From: Bacteroidales bacterium
GTDB taxonomy: Bacteria > Bacteroidota > Bacteroidia > Bacteroidales > UBA932
NCBI GenBank assembly: GCA_024681565.1
Contig: JAILAO010000098.1
Location: 1 to 10,721, forward strand
Direction: 5' to 3'
Length of the DNA: 10,721 bases
Shown here: positions 7,009 to 10,721 of the stretch, piece after piece
How the letters are laid out: the number at the start of each line of letters is the position of its first letter
Numbering within the stretch: the first letter of the stretch is position 1
Notes under the pieces: generated by a model
What the model was told of the DNA's origin: nothing
The model's database searches: none
Seen by the model: the letters and a program-made list of their open reading frames with translations, nothing else
Program-made: the position numbers and the translations under genes

Positions 7009-7946
7009 GCCTCTGCCTGCTTCTGGCAGGGATCCTTCCCCTGTCGGCCCAACGCTACGAACGTGTCCCGTTCGGGGACTTCGAGCATTGGACCGTCCGT
7101 CACATCAAGGAATCCGCCATCCTGGGCGGTGAGGTCAAGACCCTGTATGTCCTGGGACCGGACGAAGTCATCGAAGGAAACCGCACCTACGACTACAGCA
7201 AGACCATCTGGGCCTCGTCCAATGCCTACGCCAAAGTATCCGGCATCACCAAGACCAGCCTGTCCGTCGAGCCCGACGAAGGTCCCGACGGCAAATGCGC
7301 CCGGCTCTCGACCGTTTTCGCCACCTGCAAGGTCGCCGGTCTGGTGGATATCAACGTGCTCGCCACCGGTTCGCTCTACTGGGGCCGGATGTTCGAGCCC
7401 ATCACCGGCACCAAGAACCCCTTTGCCAACATGGACTGGGGTATTCCTTTCACAAAGCGGCCCGCCGCCTTCCTGCTCGACTACCGGGCGGTCCTGCCGG
7501 CCTCGGGGACGGTGACCCGGGCGACGTCGTTCCGGCAGACCCGGGTGCCGGGAGAAGACCCCTGCCAGCTGTCGCTCATCCTCCAGCACCGCTGGGAGGA
7601 CGCGGAGGGGAACGTCCACGCCGAACGCGTGGGAACGGCGTTTTTCCGCATCCGGAAAAGCACGTCGGGGTGGGTCAAGGGCCACCGCATTCCCGTCTGG
7701 TACGGCGATGCCCGCCAGATGCCCGGATACCAGGACTATATGGACTTGATCCAGGGCAAGGAAGCCTTGTACACCGTCAACAGCCGGGGCAGGCGCGTAC
7801 CCATCCTCGAAGAAAAATGGGGCGATGCCTCCGCACCGGTCACCCACGCCGTCCTGCAGATCTCCTCGGGCAGTTCGGAAGAGTTCACGGGAGAACCCGG
7901 GAACACCCTGTGGGTGGACAACCTCCGGCTGGAATATGAGCGGTAA
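6990..7946 (+). CDS. Exported PCMD-domain protein of unknown function
   Basis: A 318-residue protein with an apparent Sec signal peptide: short basic start, hydrophobic residues 6-18, likely cleavage after LSA (residue 20). No lipobox cysteine is seen, so it is probably periplasmic or secreted rather than a lipoprotein. The remainder resembles the PCMD (putative carbohydrate metabolism) domain of Bacteroidetes: an N-terminal part with DFEHW and WASSNAY, then GSLYWGRMF, WGIPFTKRPAAFLLDYR (150-166), and a C-terminal QISSGSSEEFTG...LWVDNLRLEY strand pair (about 290-316). PCMD domains have a beta-sandwich lectin-like architecture; no catalytic activity is established that I know of. ATG 6990 is preferred because the signal peptide begins there, although it overlaps the upstream SDR by 19 nt. 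It lies between two cytosolic SDR genes and overlaps both, so it likely serves the same process, perhaps binding or presenting substrate outside the inner membrane; that role is inference. Confidence 0.8.
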   Translation: MEKIQISLCLLLAGILPLSAQRYERVPFGDFEHWTVRHIKESAILGGEVKTLYVLGPDEVIEGNRTYDYSKTIWASSNAYAKVSGITKTSLSVEPDEGPDGKCARLSTVFATCKVAGLVDINVLATGSLYWGRMFEPITGTKNPFANMDWGIPFTKRPAAFLLDYRAVLPASGTVTRATSFRQTRVPGEDPCQLSLILQHRWEDAEGNVHAERVGTAFFRIRKSTSGWVKGHRIPVWYGDARQMPGYQDYMDLIQGKEALYTVNSRGRRVPILEEKWGDASAPVTHAVLQISSGSSEEFTGEPGNTLWVDNLRLEYER

Positions 7947-8745
7947 GGTCATCATCACGGGGGCGACGGGCGGGATCGGATCGGCCGTGACCCGGGCGCT
8001 GGCCGCCCGGGGCTGCGACCTGGTGCTGGCCTGCCGGAACGCCGCCAAGGCGGAAAAACTCCGGCAGCAGGTCCTTGCCGACAATCCGGCCGCCCGCCTC
8101 GAAGTGCGGTCGCTGGACCTGGCTTCCCTCGCTTCGGTCCGCACTTTCGCGGAGCGCTTTGCCGGCATCCCCGTTTCCGCCCTGTTCAACAATGCCGGCG
8201 TAATCAGCCGGGGCTATTCGCTGACGGGAGACGGGCTGGAGAATACCTTCGGCATCAATTATTTTGCCCCTTTCCTGCTCACGGAACTCCTGCTGCCGGC
8301 CCTGGAAGCAGATGCCCGCATCGTCAACATGGTATCGCTGACCTGCCGCTTCGTCCGCGTGGACGAGTCCTCGCTGCAACCGGCAGAGAAGGATTTCTCG
8401 CAGCTGGGCACCTATGCCCGCTCCAAACTGGCGCTGCTGCATGCCTCGCAGGAGCTCGCCCGGCGCCATCCGCGCCTGCGGGTCAACCTGGCCGACCCCG
8501 GTATCGTCAACTCCGGCATCATCACGATGGGCCGCTGGTTCGATCCGCTCGCAGACCTCCTGTTCCGTCCGCTCATCAAGTCCCCGGAGCGCGGAGCGGT
8601 CCCGCCGCTGGCCGCCCTCGCCGCAGAGGAGGGAATGCGCTATTTCGCCGGAACGCGGGTCCGGGAGATTCCGGCACGTTTCCGCGACCCCGTCCTGCAG
8701 CGCCGCCTTTGGGAAGAGACGGAACGCTTGCTTGCGATTAGATAA
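7936..8745 (+). CDS. Short-chain dehydrogenase/reductase, retinol-dehydrogenase-like
   Basis: A 269-residue SDR of a different subfamily from the first. Seen: TGATGGIG (8-15), ACR (32-34, the Arg suggesting NADPH preference), NNAG (85-88), Asn108 in FGINYFAPFLLTELLLPAL, Ser134 in NMVSLTC, and Tyr160/Lys164 in YARSK. The 26-residue Ser-Tyr spacing (instead of 13) and the LLTELLLP helix are typical of the retinol dehydrogenase/WWOX-like branch, which acts on hydrophobic alcohols and ketones. ATG 7936 overlaps the PCMD gene stop by 11 nt. It is the last gene of the operon; the lysS promoter lies at its 3' end and no intrinsic terminator separates them, so read-through into lysS is possible. A second steroid or lipid keto-reduction step is inferred from context only. 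Confidence 0.88.
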   Translation: MSGKVIITGATGGIGSAVTRALAARGCDLVLACRNAAKAEKLRQQVLADNPAARLEVRSLDLASLASVRTFAERFAGIPVSALFNNAGVISRGYSLTGDGLENTFGINYFAPFLLTELLLPALEADARIVNMVSLTCRFVRVDESSLQPAEKDFSQLGTYARSKLALLHASQELARRHPRLRVNLADPGIVNSGIITMGRWFDPLADLLFRPLIKSPERGAVPPLAALAAEEGMRYFAGTRVREIPARFRDPVLQRRLWEETERLLAIR

Positions 8746-8763
8746 ACATTTTTCGTATATTTG
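8732..8763 (+). promoter_or_regulatory. lysS promoter
   Basis: TTG at 8732-8734 and TATATTTG at 8756-8763 match the Bacteroidetes -33 and -7 elements (TAnnTTTG) with a 21-nt spacer. The -33 element sits inside the end of the upstream SDR gene. Only eight bases separate the -7 box from the lysS ATG, so the leader would be a few bases long. Confidence 0.7.
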
Positions 8764-8771
8764 CGCTCACT

Positions 8772-10316
8772 ATGGCAGAATACAGCGAACAAGAAATGAT
8801 CCGCCGCGAATCGCTGGCGAAATTGAGAGAATTGGGAATCGAACCGTACCCGGCAGCCGAATATCCGGTCAATGCCACCGCGGAACAGATCCTGAAAGAA
8901 TACGACCCGGAAAAGGGCAACATGCAGGACGTCTGCATCGCCGGCCGGCTGATGAGCCGCCGCATCATGGGGGCCGCCTCCTTAGGTGAAATCCAGGACG
9001 AGACCGGACGTATCCAGATCTATGTCAAACGGGACGAGATCTGTCCGGGCGAAGACAAGACGATGTACAACACCGTCTGGAAGAAACTGATGGACATCGG
9101 CGACATCGTGGGCATCAAAGGCTTCGCCTTCATCACCCAGACCGGCCAGCTCAGCGTGCACGCCAAGGAACTGACCCTGCTCAGCAAATCGCTCCGCGTA
9201 CTCCCCATCGTCAAGGAGCAGGACGGGCAGGTGTTCGACGCCTTCACGGATCCGGAACTCCGTTACCGGCAGCGCTATGTGGACCTGATCGTCAATCCGC
9301 AGGTCAAAGAGACCTTCGTCAAGCGGGCCAGGATCATCGCCACGATGCGGGAATATTTCAATGCGGCCGGCTGCCTCGAAGTCGAGACGCCGATCCTGCA
9401 GGGCATCCCCGGCGGCGCGACGGCGCGTCCTTTCATCACGCACCACAATGCGCTGGACATCCCGCTCTATCTGCGTATCGCCAACGAACTGTACCTCAAG
9501 CGCCTCATCGTAGGCGGTTACAACGGTGTCTATGAGTTCGCCAAGGACTTCCGCAACGAAGGCATGGACAAGACCCACAACCCGGAGTTCACCTGCATGG
9601 AGATCTACGTAGCCTACAAGGACTACAACTGGATGATGAAGTTCGTCGAGACGATGCTCGCCAAGGTCTCCACGGCCGTCAACGGAACGACGGTCGTGAA
9701 TATCGGCGGAAACGAAATCGACTTCGGCGGGACCTACCGCCGCCTCCCCATCCTCGATGCCATCCGGGAATACGCCGGCGTGGATGTCAGCGGCATGGAC
9801 GAGGATGAACTCCGCGCCACCTGCAAGCAACTCAAGGTCGAGACCGAGCCCTCGATGGGCAAGGGCAAGCTGATCGACGCCATCTTCGGCACCTATTGCG
9901 AAGACAAGCTGGTCCAGCCGACCTTCATCATCGACTATCCGGTGGAGATGTCCCCGCTGACCAAGCGGCACCGCACCAATCCTGCACTCACCGAACGTTT
10001 CGAACTCTTCGTCTGCGGCAAGGAGCTGGCGAACGCCTACTCCGAGCTGAACGACCCCGTCGACCAGCTGGAGCGTTTCGAGGAGCAGGCCCGCCTCAAG
10101 AGCAAGGGCGACGACGAGGCGATGTATATCGACATGGACTTTGTCCGCGCCCTCGAGTACGGCATGCCGCCGACTTCCGGCCTCGGCATGGGTATCGACC
10201 GCCTGACGATGTTCATGACGGGACAGACGACCATCCAGGACGTGCTTTTCTTCCCGCAGATGCGGCCGGAAAAGGTCTTGAAGAAGGAGAACAAGGAGCA
10301 GCAGGCCGACGAGTAA
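8772..10316 (+). CDS. lysS: Lysyl-tRNA synthetase, class II
   Basis: A 514-residue cytoplasmic class IIb synthetase that charges tRNA-Lys using ATP and lysine. The N-terminal anticodon-binding OB fold begins near residue 55 (GRLMSRRIMG, then IQDETGRIQIYV). The catalytic domain shows motif 1 around MREYFNAAGCLEVETP, motif 2 FRNEGMDKTHNPEFTCMEIY (from residue 260), the downstream DYPVEMSPLTKRHR segment, and motif 3 GLGMGIDRL (470-478). Length is close to E. coli LysS (505) with a short charged tail (KKENKEQQADE). The ATG start follows a good promoter at 8732-8763. The methyltransferase gene begins 13 nt after the stop, with no terminator between, so the two may be co-transcribed. Confidence 0.98.
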   Translation: MAEYSEQEMIRRESLAKLRELGIEPYPAAEYPVNATAEQILKEYDPEKGNMQDVCIAGRLMSRRIMGAASLGEIQDETGRIQIYVKRDEICPGEDKTMYNTVWKKLMDIGDIVGIKGFAFITQTGQLSVHAKELTLLSKSLRVLPIVKEQDGQVFDAFTDPELRYRQRYVDLIVNPQVKETFVKRARIIATMREYFNAAGCLEVETPILQGIPGGATARPFITHHNALDIPLYLRIANELYLKRLIVGGYNGVYEFAKDFRNEGMDKTHNPEFTCMEIYVAYKDYNWMMKFVETMLAKVSTAVNGTTVVNIGGNEIDFGGTYRRLPILDAIREYAGVDVSGMDEDELRATCKQLKVETEPSMGKGKLIDAIFGTYCEDKLVQPTFIIDYPVEMSPLTKRHRTNPALTERFELFVCGKELANAYSELNDPVDQLERFEEQARLKSKGDDEAMYIDMDFVRALEYGMPPTSGLGMGIDRLTMFMTGQTTIQDVLFFPQMRPEKVLKKENKEQQADE

Positions 10317-10329
10317 TCCCGACCCCGCC

Positions 10330-10721
10330 ATGCCGGAGCTCATCACATCGCCTTCGAATCCAAAGATCAAACGCCTCCTCGCGCTGCAGCAGAAATCGTC
10401 TGCCCGGCGCGAGGCCGGTCTTTTCGTCGTCGAAGGCCAGCGTGAGCTTCAGCACTGCATCGATGCCGGCTTCGAGATCGACTCGATTTTTCTTTGTCCT
10501 GATTTGCTTTCCGCTCCGCCGGGTGGCCAACTGCCTCCTGAAACGTCCGGCTGCGCCGGACCCCTCCCACTTCCTTTGGAAGCGGGCCCCTCCCTCTTAC
10601 GGAGCCGAGGGTGGCTACGGTTTCCGGAGGCAGTTGCCGCCCGGACGTCGCCGGAAAGCAGAACGAAGGTATTTGAGGTGGCGAGGGAGGTATACGCGAA
10701 GATTTCCTATCGGGAGGGGAC
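10330..10721 (+). CDS. TrmH/SpoU-family RNA 2'-O-ribose methyltransferase, 3' partial, with an in-frame palindromic insertion
   Basis: The first 130 residues of a gene that runs off the window. Residues 1-57 match the N-terminal substrate-binding domain of SpoU-family rRNA/tRNA methyltransferases: ITSPSNPKIKRLLAL (5-19), RREAGLFVVEGQREL (27-41), then a strand IDSIFLCPDLL. The homologous pattern resumes at VFEVAREVYAKISYREG (114-130). Between them, about residues 59-110 are Pro/Gly/Arg/Ser-rich and do not look like the family; they are encoded by the palindromic element at 10505-10660. In relatives this stretch is a short helix of roughly 20 residues. The frame stays open throughout. The SAM-binding SPOUT knot would lie downstream and is not seen, so the RNA target cannot be assigned. 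ATG 10330 follows the lysS stop by 13 nt; no Shine-Dalgarno sequence is evident. Confidence 0.8.
   Translation, partial: MPELITSPSNPKIKRLLALQQKSSARREAGLFVVEGQRELQHCIDAGFEIDSIFLCPDLLSAPPGGQLPPETSGCAGPLPLPLEAGPSLLRSRGWLRFPEAVAARTSPESRTKVFEVAREVYAKISYREG
10505..10660. repeat. Cloverleaf-like palindromic element inside the methyltransferase gene
   Basis: A long imperfect inverted repeat pairs 10519-10544 with 10620-10644 (one bulge at 10528, one mismatch 10539/10625, one G-T wobble); its core is AACTGCCTCC/GGAGGCAGTT. Outside it, after a small internal loop, TGCTTTCCG (10505-10513) pairs perfectly with CGGAAAGCA (10652-10660). The space between the arms holds three further hairpins: GTCCGG/CCGGAC (10545-10561), CCCACTTCC/GGAAGCGGG with one A-C mismatch (10566-10586), and CCCTC/GAGGG (10592-10611). 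The whole is 156 bp, exactly 52 codons, and free of stops in the host frame. It resembles a dispersed palindromic (REP- or RPE-like) element; whether it is repeated elsewhere in the genome cannot be seen here. Confidence 0.72.

Larger units (their letters stand above)
4252..8745 (+). other. Five-gene putative steroid/bile-acid reduction operon
   Basis: Five same-strand genes (5-alpha-reductase homologue, OYE-type reductase, SDR, exported PCMD protein, SDR) are joined by a 1-nt gap and overlaps of 13, 19 and 11 nt behind a single recognisable promoter. This spacing implies co-transcription and translational coupling. The enzyme set fits stepwise reduction of 3-oxo-delta4 steroids: C4-C5 double bond, then ketone. 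The steroid assignment is inference from families and from the known 5AR/5BR/3beta-HSDH clusters of gut Bacteroidales. Confidence 0.7.

Noticed and set aside
10505..10660. Reading the folded element as an intrinsic terminator or a tRNA-like gene.
   Set aside because: There is no U-run after a stem, it lies inside an open reading frame, and the cloverleaf has no T-loop GTTCRA box, no CCA-type acceptor and no plausible anticodon arm.

Overview
The window is about 10.7 kb of GC-rich (roughly 60% by eye), densely packed bacterial DNA that reads as a Bacteroidota genome, most likely a high-GC gut-type Bacteroidales (for example Rikenellaceae-like; this rank is a guess). The grounds are a Bacteroidetes-type ParC, a secreted PCMD-domain protein (a family largely confined to Bacteroidetes), Bacteroidetes-type -7 promoter boxes (TAnnTTTG) before three genes, and few Shine-Dalgarno sequences.

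Layout. (1) 2-2434, plus: topoisomerase IV subunit A (parC), 5' end missing. (2) 2431-4164, minus: single-strand exonuclease RecJ, whose stop codon overlaps that of parC. (3) 4165-4251: an AT-rich divergent promoter region. (4) 4252-8745, plus: five genes packed end to end (one 1-nt gap, then overlaps of 13, 19 and 11 nt). They encode a membrane steroid 5-alpha-reductase homologue, an Old Yellow Enzyme-type flavin reductase, a first short-chain dehydrogenase (SDR), an exported PCMD-domain protein and a second SDR of another subfamily. (5) 8772-10316, plus: lysyl-tRNA synthetase (lysS) with its own promoter. (6) 10330 to the window end, plus: the start of a TrmH/SpoU-type RNA 2'-O-ribose methyltransferase gene, which carries inside its reading frame a strongly folded, cloverleaf-like palindromic element (about 10505-10660).

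The window's accessory system is the five-gene operon. A 5-alpha-reductase homologue reduces the C4-C5 double bond of 3-oxo-delta4 steroids to the 5-alpha (allo) form. OYE-family enzymes can reduce the same bond, in known bacterial cases giving the 5-beta form. SDRs reduce the 3-keto group to a hydroxyl. This set matches the logic of the gut-bacterial bile acid/steroid reduction pathway (5AR, 5BR, 3beta-HSDH) reported in Bacteroidales that make iso-, allo- and isoallo-bile acids. The inference is that this operon reduces 3-oxo-delta4 bile acids or related steroids. The exported PCMD protein and the second SDR are the less explained parts. The substrate cannot be read from sequence alone.

The other genes (parC, recJ, lysS, the methyltransferase) are housekeeping. 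I saw no tRNA, rRNA, CRISPR array, insertion sequence or convincing intrinsic terminator. The only intergenic gaps are 4165-4251, 8746-8771 and 10317-10329, all under 90 nt.
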